Assembly (NCBI RefSeq): GCF_000737065.1
Contig: NZ_AQRC01000002.1
Coordinates: 310,001-374,000, forward strand
Source: Thioclava atlantica
GTDB taxonomy: Bacteria; Pseudomonadota; Alphaproteobacteria; Rhodobacterales; Rhodobacteraceae
Length of the DNA stretch: 64,000 bases
Direction: 5' to 3'
The notes under the pieces were generated by a model. That model was not told the DNA's origin and made no database searches. It was given only the letters and a program-made list of their open reading frames with translations. Positions 32,850 through 44,740 of the stretch are shown here, piece by piece. Each line of letters begins with the position of its first letter. The first letter of the stretch is position 1. The position numbers were made by a program, and so were the translations under genes.

Positions 32850-33259
32850 ATGGGCACGCCCCGGCCGATGCTGGTCTATTACTCGTCGCGCTCGGGCAAC
32901 ACGCTGCGTTTCGTGGAACGGCTCGGCCTGCCCGCTTTGCGCATCCCGATCTCGCCGAAAGCCGCGATGCCGGACCCGCGCGCACCTTACGTCCTGATCT
33001 GCCCGAGCTATGCCGACGGGTCCGGGCGCGGTGCCGTCGCCAAGCAGGTGATCCGCTTTCTCAACGATCCGCAGCGGCGCGCGGGGATCCGGGGCGTGAT
33101 CGCCTCGGGCAACCGCAACTTCGGATCCTACTTCGCCTGCGCCGGCGATCTTCTGGCGCGCAAGTGCAATATCCCCGTGCTCTATCGCTTCGAGCTGGCG
33201 GGGCTGGACAGTGACATTGCCCGCGTGCGCGCCGGGCTCGACAAATTCTGGGAGATGGA

Positions 33260-33278
<19 letters not shown>
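32850..33278 (+). CDS. nrdI: NrdI flavodoxin-like activator
   Basis: A 142-residue FMN protein with the phosphate-loop-like [12 protein letters not shown] at the N-terminus, [11 protein letters not shown], and [17 protein letters not shown], which is the NrdI flavin-site signature (GNxNFG). It supplies the oxidant that assembles the dimanganese-tyrosyl cofactor of NrdF. The ATG at 32850 was chosen; a second ATG at 32868 (MLVYYSS) is also plausible. Its end overlaps the nrdE start. Confidence 0.92.
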
Positions 33279-36390
<3,112 letters not shown>

Positions 36391-36392
36391 GC

Positions 36393-36416
36393 CCGCCTCC
36401 GTCTTCGGGGGGGCGG
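36393..36416 (+). terminator. Weak stem-loop after nrdF
   Basis: CCGCC (36393-36397) pairs with GGCGG (36412-36416), with additional CC/GG pairs inside, directly after the nrdF stop in a convergent gap with the carbonic anhydrase gene. No clear T-run. Confidence 0.4.
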
Positions 36417-36496
36417 CCGGTGGAGAGATTCCAACTGAGCGCGCGACCGCGGGGGAGAGGCTTCGACTGTCCACCCGCGGGATGCCTTCGGTCAGC

Positions 36497-37114
36497 TCAC
36501 GCGTCCTTTCTGTCGCACACGCTCGCACGGGTGATCGTGCAGTCGAGATCGGTGAGGCGACCGTCCTTGAGGCCGTAGATCAGCCCGTGCACCTTCACCG
36601 GCAGATCTGCTCCCCAGGCGCGCTGCAGGATCGGGGTTTCCGCGATCCGGCGCACGCCCTCGATCACGTTGAGTTCCGCCAGCCGGTCGCGCCGGGCCTC
36701 GGTGTCGGGCAGTTGCGCCAGGTCGATCGCGTAGGCGCGCGCGAGCCGCCGGATCGGTTCCAGCCAGTGATCGGTGAGACTGCCGAGCATCTCCTCGGTC
36801 GCCGCGCGCACGCCGCCGCAGCCGTAATGGCCGCAGACGATCACCTCGCGGATGCCGAGGCTCTCGACCGCGAATTCCAGCGCCGAGAGCAGGTTCATGT
36901 CGCTCGAATGCACCACATTGGCGACATTGCGATGGACGAAGACCTCGCCGGGATCGAGGCCCGCGACGACATTGGCGGGCACGCGGCTGTCCGAACAGCC
37001 GACCCAGAAGAATTCCGGGCTCTGCCGGGTGGCGAGCCGGGCGAAATAGCCCGGCTCCTCCGCTTTGCGGCTCTCGGACCAGGCGCGGTTGCGCGCAAAG
37101 AGATCGCTGAGCAT
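36497..37114 (-). CDS. Beta-class carbonic anhydrase
   Basis: A 205-residue enzyme with zinc ligands in WVGCSDSRVP (Cys and Asp) and CGHYGCGG (His and Cys), and the usual HRNVAN segment. It interconverts CO2 and bicarbonate in the cytoplasm. It lies 11 bases after the PPIase gene at the end of the nar block on the same strand, so it could be co-expressed under denitrifying conditions to supply bicarbonate. Confidence 0.93.
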   Translation of the reverse strand: MLSDLFARNRAWSESRKAEEPGYFARLATRQSPEFFWVGCSDSRVPANVVAGLDPGEVFVHRNVANVVHSSDMNLLSALEFAVESLGIREVIVCGHYGCGGVRAATEEMLGSLTDHWLEPIRRLARAYAIDLAQLPDTEARRDRLAELNVIEGVRRIAETPILQRAWGADLPVKVHGLIYGLKDGRLTDLDCTITRASVCDRKDA

Positions 37115-37125
37115 TTCTCCTCCCG

Positions 37126-37923
37126 TTACGCCGCGGCCAGATCGGCGCCGGAGATCTCGGCCCGAGCGGCGAGCCCGGCGACGAACGCGCGCACCGCGCG
37201 GCTCCAGGCGGTTTTTTCCATCGCCTCGGCGATGCGGGGGCGGACGGTCTCATAGGGCAAGGCCGCGCCTTCGGCGACGGCATCGAGCCGGATGATGTGC
37301 CACCCGAAGCGGGTCAGGACCGGTTCGGCGGTGATCTCGCCTTCCGACAGCTCGCGCAGGGCGGCTTCGAATTCCGGAACCGTGTCGCCGGGGCCGAGCT
37401 GGCCCAAGACACCGCCCTTGCCGCGCGAGGAGCAATCGCTCGCCTCCTTCGCGAGACGCGCGAAGCTCTTTGGCTCGGTGCGGAGTTTTTCGGCCAGCGC
37501 GCGGGCGCGCGCCTCGCCTGCCGCGCGGTCCTCGCCATTGCGGGGATCGCAGGCGATCAGGATATGCGCGGCCTCCCAGAGCGGCGGGGCGCGGAAGCGC
37601 GAGGGATCGCGCGCCCATTCGGCCCGGATCTCGGTCTCGGAAGGCGTCTCGATCTCGACCGCGTCTTCGAGAAGCGCGCGGATCAGCGCCTCCTCGTCGG
37701 TCTCGACCTGGGCGGGTGCGAGTTCGACCGGCTCCGCGGCGAGGCCGCGTCGCGCGGCCTCCTGCAGCAGGAGCGCGCGCACGGCAAGGGCGTTGGCGGC
37801 CTTGCGCCAGGCGACCCCCGGCTTGCCGCTGGGGCCGTCGTGATGCTGGGCCTCTGCGGCGATCGCCGCAGAGGGAATGACCTGATCGTTCACCACGACC
37901 TCGGGAAAAAGCGGTTTCGTCAT
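37126..37923 (-). CDS. Parvulin-type peptidyl-prolyl isomerase of the nar operon
   Basis: A 265-residue protein with no signal peptide, hence probably cytoplasmic, like NifM. A helical N-terminal part (residues 1-110) precedes a rotamase domain (about 115-215): AAHILIACDP, FARLAKEASDCSSRGKGGVLGQLGPGDTVPEFE (seen in parts) and TRFGWHIIRLD. The gene lies 4 bases after narI and may help fold nitrate reductase subunits. PPIase genes at this position are common in nar operons. Confidence 0.88.
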   Translation of the reverse strand: MTKPLFPEVVVNDQVIPSAAIAAEAQHHDGPSGKPGVAWRKAANALAVRALLLQEAARRGLAAEPVELAPAQVETDEEALIRALLEDAVEIETPSETEIRAEWARDPSRFRAPPLWEAAHILIACDPRNGEDRAAGEARARALAEKLRTEPKSFARLAKEASDCSSRGKGGVLGQLGPGDTVPEFEAALRELSEGEITAEPVLTRFGWHIIRLDAVAEGAALPYETVRPRIAEAMEKTAWSRAVRAFVAGLAARAEISGADLAAA

Positions 37924-37927
37924 CGCA

Positions 37928-38707
37928 TCACTCCGCCGGTTGCGGCCGTTGGCGCGACTTCGCGGCCGCGACCCGCGCCTGCTTGATTTCCGCGTCGCTA
38001 TGGGCGGGAAGCGGCGCGCTCCGGCGCGAGCGCACGACCTGGTAGCCGGGGCGCCAGAAATAGCGCAGCGGAACCGAAAGCATGTGCACGAGGCGGGTGA
38101 AGGGGAAGAGCAGGAAGATCGTCAGCCCCAACACGATATGCAGCTTGAAGATCAGCGAGACATCCGCGATCTGCGCCGCGGCCCCCGAGCGGAAGGTCAG
38201 GATGCCCTGGGCCCAGTGCATGAACTTGACCATCTCGTGCCCGTCGAGATGCTGGGCCGAGGCGAAGATCGTGCTCACCCCCAGGACAAGCTGGGCAAGA
38301 AGCAACCCGAGGATCCCGATATCGGCGACCGAGGAAGTCTTGCGGATGCGCGGATCGGTCCAGCGGCGGTGAAAGAGGATACCGCCCCCCACCAGCGCCA
38401 TCACGCCCGCGATCCCGCCCACGGCCATCGCGAGGACCTGCTTGGCGGAATGGCTGATGCCGAGTGCGTCGATGATCCAGAGCGGCGTGAGCAAGCCGAA
38501 GAGATGGCCGAAGAAGATCGTCAGCACGCCGACATGGAACAGGACCGAGCCGAGCCGGAGCTGCCTGCGGCGCAGAAGCTGGCTCGACGAGCTCTTCCAG
38601 GTGAACGGGTCGCGCTCATAGCGCGCGATCGAACCGAAGATCAGCACCGAGAGCGCGATATAGGGATAGATGCCGAAGAAGAAGTTGTTCATCTGAGCCT
38701 CCGTCAT
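37928..38707 (-). CDS. narI: Respiratory nitrate reductase gamma subunit (cytochrome b)
   Basis: A 259-residue membrane protein with five helices. Heme-ligand histidines are visible in LGSVLFHVGVLTIFFGHLFG (helix 2) and in FKLHIVLGLTIFLLFPFTRLVHML (helix 5, partial), the standard NarI arrangement. It oxidises quinol and passes electrons to NarH. The ATG at 38707 overlaps the narJ stop (ATGA); MNNFFFG at 38692 is an alternative. The C-terminus is cytoplasmic and rich in Arg, Ala and Gln. Confidence 0.95.
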   Translation of the reverse strand: MTEAQMNNFFFGIYPYIALSVLIFGSIARYERDPFTWKSSSSQLLRRRQLRLGSVLFHVGVLTIFFGHLFGLLTPLWIIDALGISHSAKQVLAMAVGGIAGVMALVGGGILFHRRWTDPRIRKTSSVADIGILGLLLAQLVLGVSTIFASAQHLDGHEMVKFMHWAQGILTFRSGAAAQIADVSLIFKLHIVLGLTIFLLFPFTRLVHMLSVPLRYFWRPGYQVVRSRRSAPLPAHSDAEIKQARVAAAKSRQRPQPAE

Positions 38708-39423
38708 TGTGCCGCGGGTTCCGCCGGGCGCGGGTTCGGCCTGTCCATCTGCGCGAGCATGTCGCGCACCTGGGGACAGCCGGCATTGGGATCGGGGCCG
38801 AAGGTCACCTCGGTCTCCTCCCAGATCTTGTCGATCGCCTCGAGATCGTTCGGGTCGGTCTCGGGCTGGGCGAGGATCTCGGCCACCGCAGCGTCATCCG
38901 CTTGCGCGCCCGAGAGCTGCACCAGGGCCGCGAAGACCGCCGCATAGGGGCTTTCGCGCGTCACCAGCCGCTCTCCGACCGCGCTGAGGATATGCGCGGC
39001 ATCCTGCAGCATCTCGCGCGCCTCGGCCTGCGGCCGGGTGGCGAGAAATTCGAGCAGGACCGGCAGGTGATCGGGCAGCTCCGAAGTGGCGGGTTCGAAG
39101 CCCCCCGCGCGGTAGGTCTCGAGCAGGTCCACCATCGCCCCGCCCCGGTCCCGGCTCTCGCCATGGACATGCTCGAAGAGGTTGAGCGAGAGGCTGCGGG
39201 TGCGGTCGAAGAGCAGCACGTAGCGCTCTTCGAGATCGTAGACATCCCCCTGCCCCAGATCCTCGACGAGCGGGCGCAGAGCGCGCCGCGCCGCCGCCGT
39301 GAGCCGGGGTTCGGCGGCGAGAACGCCCCCGATCTCGGGCATCGCCTGCTGCAGTTCCACCGTCGGGTAGCTGAGCAGCAGCGAGAGCGCCTTGAGCGTG
39401 CGATCCATCGAAAGGTCCTCCAT
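38704..39423 (-). CDS. narJ: Nitrate reductase assembly chaperone
   Basis: A 239-residue all-helical chaperone. LSLLLSYPTVELQQAMPEI is the conserved N-terminus and YVLLFDRTRSLSLNLFEHVHG the NarJ hallmark. It inserts the molybdenum cofactor into NarG and is not part of the final enzyme. It overlaps narH (TGATG) and narI (ATGA). The C-terminus (DPNAGCPQVRDM) is usual for the family. Confidence 0.94.
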   Translation of the reverse strand: MEDLSMDRTLKALSLLLSYPTVELQQAMPEIGGVLAAEPRLTAAARRALRPLVEDLGQGDVYDLEERYVLLFDRTRSLSLNLFEHVHGESRDRGGAMVDLLETYRAGGFEPATSELPDHLPVLLEFLATRPQAEAREMLQDAAHILSAVGERLVTRESPYAAVFAALVQLSGAQADDAAVAEILAQPETDPNDLEAIDKIWEETEVTFGPDPNAGCPQVRDMLAQMDRPNPRPAEPAAQ

Positions 39424-40946
39424 CACTTCACCTCCTGCGGCATCTTCAGCGGCCGCTTCTGCCCGCCGAAGAGCGAACCTTTCGAGATCCCCGTCGAACA
39501 GCCGTTGCAATCGGTGAAGCCCTCGCCCACGCGCAGGTCGTAGGCATCCTCGACCTGTTCGCGATGCGTGGTCGGGATCACGAAACGGTCCTCGTAATCG
39601 GCGAGCGCCATGATCTTGTACATGTCCTCGATGACCCGGCCCGAGAGGCCGACACGCGTGGCAATGCCCTCGTCCTTCACCCCGTCCACCGTCTTGGCAC
39701 GCATATAGGCGCGCATCGCCAGCATCCGCTCGAGCGCCGCGGCGATCGGGGCCTCGTCGCCCGCGGTCAGCATGTTCGCAAGATACCGCAGCGGGATCCG
39801 CAGGCTTTTGACATCGGGCATCGCGCCGTCCATGCCGATCGCGCCCGCCTCGGCGGCGTTCTGGATCGGCGAGAGCGGCGGGATGTACCACACCATCGGC
39901 AGCGTCCGGTATTCGGGATGGAGCGGGAAAGCGACCTTCCATTCCATCGCCATCTTCCAGATCGGACTTTCCTGCGCCGCCTTGATCCAGTCTTCGGGAA
40001 CGCCATCGGCGCGGGCGGTCTCGATCACCACCGGATCGTTCGGATCGAGGAAGACGTCGAGCTGCGCATCGTAAAGCTGTTTTTCGGAAGGCACATTCGC
40101 CGCCGTCTCGATCTTGTCGGCGTCATAGAGCATCACCCCGAGATAGCGGATGCGCCCCACGCAGGTTTCCGAACAGACCGTCGGGTTGCCGCTCTCGATC
40201 CGGGGATAGCACAGCGTGCATTTCTCGGATTTGCCGGTCGACCAGTTGTAATAGACCTTCTTGTAGGGACAGCCGGAGACGCACATCCGCCAGCCGCGGC
40301 ATTTCTCCTGGTCGATCAGCACGATCCCGTCTTCCTCGCGCTTGTAGATCGCGCCCGAGGGGCAAGAGGCGGCGCAGGCCGGGTTGAGGCAATGCTCGCA
40401 CAGGCGGGGGAGATACATCATGAAGGTGTTCTCGTATTCCCCGTAGATCTCCTTCTGCACGCCCTCGAAGTTGTAATCCTGCGAGCGCTTGGAGAACTCG
40501 CCGCCCAGGATCTCCTCCCAGTTCGGCCCCTTCTCGATCTTCTCGATCCGCTCGCCGGTGATCTTCGATCGCGGCCGCGCCGTCGGGAAGGCCTTCATCT
40601 CGGGGGCCGATTTCAGGTGGTCGTAATCGAAATCGAACGGCTCGTAATAGTCGTCGATCTCGGGCAGGTCGGGATTGGCGAAGATATTCGCCACGATCCG
40701 CCATTTCGAGCCCTGCCGCGGGACCAGCTTGCCCGAGCGCGACCGGGTCCAGCCGCCATTCCAGCGCTTCTGGTTCTCCCAGTCGGTCGGATAGCCGGTG
40801 CCGGGCTTGGTCTCGACATTGTTGAACCACGCGTATTCGACGCCGTCGCGGCTCGTCCAGACGTTCTTGCAGGTGACGGAGCAGGTGTGGCACCCGATGC
40901 ATTTGTCGAGGTTCAGCACCATGCCGATTTGTGCGCGCACTCTCAT
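39423..40946 (-). CDS. narH: Respiratory nitrate reductase beta subunit
   Basis: A 507-residue iron-sulfur protein carrying three 4Fe-4S and one 3Fe-4S centre. The four cysteine groups are CIGCHTCSVTC, CEHCLNPACAASC, CRGWRMCVSGC (Trp replacing one Cys, which gives the 3Fe-4S cluster) and CTLC...CSETC. It carries electrons from NarI to NarG on the cytoplasmic side. The gene overlaps narG by 4 bases and narJ by 1. Confidence 0.96.
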   Translation of the reverse strand: MRVRAQIGMVLNLDKCIGCHTCSVTCKNVWTSRDGVEYAWFNNVETKPGTGYPTDWENQKRWNGGWTRSRSGKLVPRQGSKWRIVANIFANPDLPEIDDYYEPFDFDYDHLKSAPEMKAFPTARPRSKITGERIEKIEKGPNWEEILGGEFSKRSQDYNFEGVQKEIYGEYENTFMMYLPRLCEHCLNPACAASCPSGAIYKREEDGIVLIDQEKCRGWRMCVSGCPYKKVYYNWSTGKSEKCTLCYPRIESGNPTVCSETCVGRIRYLGVMLYDADKIETAANVPSEKQLYDAQLDVFLDPNDPVVIETARADGVPEDWIKAAQESPIWKMAMEWKVAFPLHPEYRTLPMVWYIPPLSPIQNAAEAGAIGMDGAMPDVKSLRIPLRYLANMLTAGDEAPIAAALERMLAMRAYMRAKTVDGVKDEGIATRVGLSGRVIEDMYKIMALADYEDRFVIPTTHREQVEDAYDLRVGEGFTDCNGCSTGISKGSLFGGQKRPLKMPQEVK

Positions 40947-43900
40947 TCTGCGGCCTCCTGTTTGGCCGGCTGGTCGAGCCAGTCGATCTTCTTCATCTTG
41001 CGGACGATGACGAACTCGTCGCGGTTCGAGCCCACGGTGCCGTAATAGTTGAAACCGTAGGATTGCTGGGCATAGCCGCCGATCATGTGGGTGGGCTTGA
41101 GCGTGGCGCGGGTGACCGAGTTGTGGATCCCGCCGCGCAGGCCGGTCTTCTCGGAGCCCGGCGTATTCACGATCTTCTCCTGGGCATGGTACATGAAGAC
41201 CGTGCCCTCCTTCATCCGCTGCGAGACGACCGCCCGCGCGGTGAGGGCCCCGTTCACGTTATAGGCCTCGACCCAGTCGTTATCCTCGATCCCGGCCGCC
41301 TGCGCGTCGGTCTCGGAGAGCCAGACCACCGGCCCGCCCCGGTTGAGCGTGAGCATCAGCAGGTTGTCCGAATAGGTCGAGTGGATGCCCCATTTCTGGT
41401 GCGGCGTGATGAAGTTCAGCACGACATGCTTCTCGTCGCCGTCGAGCACCTCCTGCGTCACCGTCTTCAGGTCCACCGGCGGGCGGTATTGGACGAAGCC
41501 TTCGCCGAAGGCGCGCATCCACAGGTGATCCTGGTAGAGCTGCTGACGTCCGGTCAGGGTGCGCCACGGGATCAGTTCGTGAACGTTGGTATAGCCCGCA
41601 TTGTAGCAGACCTCCTCGCTCTCGATCCCCGACCAGGTGGGCGAGGAGATGATCTTGCGCGGCTGCGCGGCGACATCGCGGAAGCGGATCTTGGTGTGCT
41701 CCTGCCCCTCGGCAAGGTGCTTGTGCTCCCGCCCGGTGGGTTTCTCGAGCGCCTCCCAGGCCTTCACCGCGACCTCGCCATTGGTTTCCGGGGCGAGCAT
41801 CAGGATCACCTCGGTCGCGTCGATATCGCTGAGGATCTTCGCGCAACCCTCGGCCGGGCCATCCTGCCAGACGCCGTTGAGCTTGCGCAGCTCCTCGACC
41901 TCGTGCCTGGTGTCCCATCCGATGCCCTTGCCGCCATTGCCGAGCTTGTCGAGCAGCGGCCCGAGCGCGACGAAGCGATCGTAGAGCGCGGTATAATCCC
42001 GCTCCACCGCGACATAGTTGGGCGCGGTCTTGCCCGGGATCAGGTCGCATTCGCCCTTCTTCCAGTCGCGCACGTCCGGTTGGGCCAGTTCGCCCGCGGT
42101 GTCATGCAGGATCGGGACCTGGACGATATCGGTCTCGACGCCCAGGACCTCCGGCGCGACCTCCTGGAATTTCTTCGCGATCGCCTTGAAGATCTCCCAA
42201 TCCGATTTCGACTCGTAGGCCGGATCGACCGCCGCCTGAAGCGGGTGGATGAACGGGTGCATGTCCGAGGTGTTGAGATCGTTCTTCTCGTACCAGGATG
42301 CGGTGGGCAGCACGACATCCGCATAGACCGCCGTGGTGGACATCCGGAAGTCGATGCACACGAGCAGGTCGAGCTTCCCTTCCGGGGCTTCGTCATGCCA
42401 GACCGCCTCGACGGGTTTGGCGCCGCCCTCCTCGCCCAGATCCTTGCCCAGCACGCCGCTATCGGTGCCCAGCAGGTGGCGCAGGAAATACTCGTGCCCC
42501 TTGCCCGACGATCCGAGCAGGTTCGAGCGCCAGACATAGAGGTTGCGCATCCAGTTCTCGGGCGCGTCGGGATCCTCGCACGACATCTGCAGCTCGCCCG
42601 ATTTGAGCTTCTGCGCGACGTAGTCCTTCGGCTCCATCCCTGCGGCCTTGGCGGCCTTGGCCACCTCGAGCGGGTTGGTCTTGAGCTGCGGGGCGGAGGG
42701 CAGCCAGCCCATCCGCTCGGCGCGGATATTGTAGTCGATCAGACTCACGTCCCAGTCGCCCTCGGGCGCGGTCGGCGACAGGATCTCGCCCGCGCCGAGC
42801 GTCTCGTAACGCCATTGATCGGTATGGGCGTAGAAGGCCGAGGTCGAGTTCATGTGCCGCGGCGGACGGTTCCAGTCGAGCGCGAAGGCCAGCGGCAGCC
42901 ATCCGGTCTGCGGGCGCAGCTTCTCCTGGCCGACGTAATGGCTCCAGCCGCCGCCCGATTGGCCGACGCAACCGCACATCACCAGCAGGTTGATGATGCC
43001 GCGATAGTTCATGTCCATGTGGTACCAGTGGTTCAGACCGGCCCCGAGGATCACCATCGACTTGCCCTGCGTCTTCTCGGCATTGGTCGCGAATTCGCGC
43101 GCCACGGCGATGATCTTGTCGGCCGAAACGCCGGTGATCTTCTCGGCCCAGGCGGGCGTGTAGGGAAGATCGTCACCGTAATCGGCACTGACCCACTCGC
43201 CGCCCAGACCCCGGTCGAGCCCGTAATTGGCGCAGAGCAGATCGAAGACCGTCGCGACCATCGCCTCGCGCCCGTCGGCAAGGGTGACGCGTTTCACCGG
43301 CACGTTGCGGGTGAGAACCTCGGGATGCTCGCATTTCACGAAATTCGCGGTCGCGGCGCCCCCGAAATAGGGGAAGTCGACGCCCACCACATCGTCGTGA
43401 TGCTCGTCGAGGATCTGGCTCAGGCGCAGCTTGGCCTCGGTCTCGCCTGCCCGCTCCTCGAGGTTCCACTTGCCTTCCTCGCCCCAGCGGAAGCCGACCG
43501 AGCCGTTCGGCACGATCATCTCGCCGTCCTTCTCTCCGACGGCGACGGTCTTCCAGTCGGGATTGTTCGTCTCTCCCAGCCCCTCGGCGAGATCGGAGGC
43601 GCGCAGGAGCTTGCCCGGAATATGGTGGCCGTCCTTTTCGTCGAGCGCCACCAGCATCGGCATGTCCGAATAGCGCCGCGCGTAATCCTCGAAATAGGCG
43701 GCCTGCCGGTCGAGATGGAATTCGCGCAAGATCACATGGCCCATCGCCATCGCAAGCGCACTGTCGGTGCCCTGTTTGGGGTTGAGCCAGATATCCCCGA
43801 ATTTCGAGGCTTCCGAGTAATCGGGCGAAATCACCGCGGATTTGGTGCCGCGATAGCGCGCCTCGGTGTAGAAATGCGCGTCCGGCGTGCGCGTCTGCGG

Positions 43901-44671
43901 CACGTTCGAGCCCCAGATCAGCAGGAAGCCCGCATTGTACCAGTCCGCCGATTCCGGCACGTCGGTCTGCTCGCCCCAGGTTTGCGGGCTGGCCGGCGGC
44001 AGGTCGCAATACCAGTCGTAGAAGGACATGCAGGTGCCGCCCAGAAGCGACAGGTAGCGCGAGCCCGCGGCATAGCTGACCATCGACATCGCGGGGATCG
44101 GCGAGAAACCGAAGACCCGGTCGGGGCCGTAGGTCTTGGCGGTATAGGCATTGGCGGCGGCGGCGATCTCGGTCGCCTCGTCCCAGCTCGCGCGGACGAA
44201 GCCGCCCTTGCCGCGGGTGCGGGTATATTCGGCGCGCAGGATCGGATCGTTCTGGATCGCGCTCCAGGCGGCCACGGGGGCCTTCGTCTTGCGCATCTCG
44301 CGCCACATCTTCAGCAACCGGCCGCGCACGAGCGGGTTCTTGATCCGGTTCGCGCTGTAGAGATACCAGCTGTAGGAGGCGCCGCGCGCGCAGCCCCGCG
44401 GTTCATGGTTGGGCAGATCGGGTCGGGTCCGGGGGTAATCGGTCTGCTGGGTTTCCCAGGTCACGATCCCCGATTTGACGTAGATCTTCCACGAACACGA
44501 TCCGGTGCAGTTCACGCCATGGGTCGAGCGCACCACCTTGTCGTGGCGCCAGCGATTTCTGTAGGTGTCTTCCCAGTCGCGGTTCTCCCGGGTCACCTGT
44601 CCATGACCGTTGGCGAACTGCTCCAATTCCTTGGACTGAAGGAAGTTGAGTCTATCGAGCAGATGGCTCAT
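40943..44671 (-). CDS. narG: Respiratory nitrate reductase alpha subunit
   Basis: A 1242-residue molybdenum enzyme that reduces nitrate to nitrite in the cytoplasm. The N-terminal FS0 cluster ligands are in HGVNCTGSCSW and EPRGCARG. FYDWYCDLPPASPQTWGEQT includes the Asp that ligates Mo. LGAGLNHWYHMDMNYRG and SDMHPFIHPLQ are conserved NarG parts. There is no twin-arginine signal, consistent with a cytoplasmic site. Length equals the family norm. It heads narGHJI, 69 bases after narK2 with a hairpin between. Confidence 0.97.
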   Translation of the reverse strand: MSHLLDRLNFLQSKELEQFANGHGQVTRENRDWEDTYRNRWRHDKVVRSTHGVNCTGSCSWKIYVKSGIVTWETQQTDYPRTRPDLPNHEPRGCARGASYSWYLYSANRIKNPLVRGRLLKMWREMRKTKAPVAAWSAIQNDPILRAEYTRTRGKGGFVRASWDEATEIAAAANAYTAKTYGPDRVFGFSPIPAMSMVSYAAGSRYLSLLGGTCMSFYDWYCDLPPASPQTWGEQTDVPESADWYNAGFLLIWGSNVPQTRTPDAHFYTEARYRGTKSAVISPDYSEASKFGDIWLNPKQGTDSALAMAMGHVILREFHLDRQAAYFEDYARRYSDMPMLVALDEKDGHHIPGKLLRASDLAEGLGETNNPDWKTVAVGEKDGEMIVPNGSVGFRWGEEGKWNLEERAGETEAKLRLSQILDEHHDDVVGVDFPYFGGAATANFVKCEHPEVLTRNVPVKRVTLADGREAMVATVFDLLCANYGLDRGLGGEWVSADYGDDLPYTPAWAEKITGVSADKIIAVAREFATNAEKTQGKSMVILGAGLNHWYHMDMNYRGIINLLVMCGCVGQSGGGWSHYVGQEKLRPQTGWLPLAFALDWNRPPRHMNSTSAFYAHTDQWRYETLGAGEILSPTAPEGDWDVSLIDYNIRAERMGWLPSAPQLKTNPLEVAKAAKAAGMEPKDYVAQKLKSGELQMSCEDPDAPENWMRNLYVWRSNLLGSSGKGHEYFLRHLLGTDSGVLGKDLGEEGGAKPVEAVWHDEAPEGKLDLLVCIDFRMSTTAVYADVVLPTASWYEKNDLNTSDMHPFIHPLQAAVDPAYESKSDWEIFKAIAKKFQEVAPEVLGVETDIVQVPILHDTAGELAQPDVRDWKKGECDLIPGKTAPNYVAVERDYTALYDRFVALGPLLDKLGNGGKGIGWDTRHEVEELRKLNGVWQDGPAEGCAKILSDIDATEVILMLAPETNGEVAVKAWEALEKPTGREHKHLAEGQEHTKIRFRDVAAQPRKIISSPTWSGIESEEVCYNAGYTNVHELIPWRTLTGRQQLYQDHLWMRAFGEGFVQYRPPVDLKTVTQEVLDGDEKHVVLNFITPHQKWGIHSTYSDNLLMLTLNRGGPVVWLSETDAQAAGIEDNDWVEAYNVNGALTARAVVSQRMKEGTVFMYHAQEKIVNTPGSEKTGLRGGIHNSVTRATLKPTHMIGGYAQQSYGFNYYGTVGSNRDEFVIVRKMKKIDWLDQPAKQEAAE

Positions 44672-44702
44672 CTCGCGTCTCCTAGCGAAAAAGAGGTATC
44701 GA

Positions 44703-44733
44703 GGCGCGCGCCAAGGGACGCGAGGCGCGCGCC
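44703..44733 (-). terminator. Stem-loop between narK2-type gene and narG
   Basis: Two copies of the self-complementary GGCGCGCGCC (44703-44712 and 44724-44733) form a 10-base stem with an 11-base loop in the 69-base gap. Likely effects are partial termination or mRNA processing that separates transporter and enzyme expression. Confidence 0.5.
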
Positions 44734-44740
44734 GGTCGCA

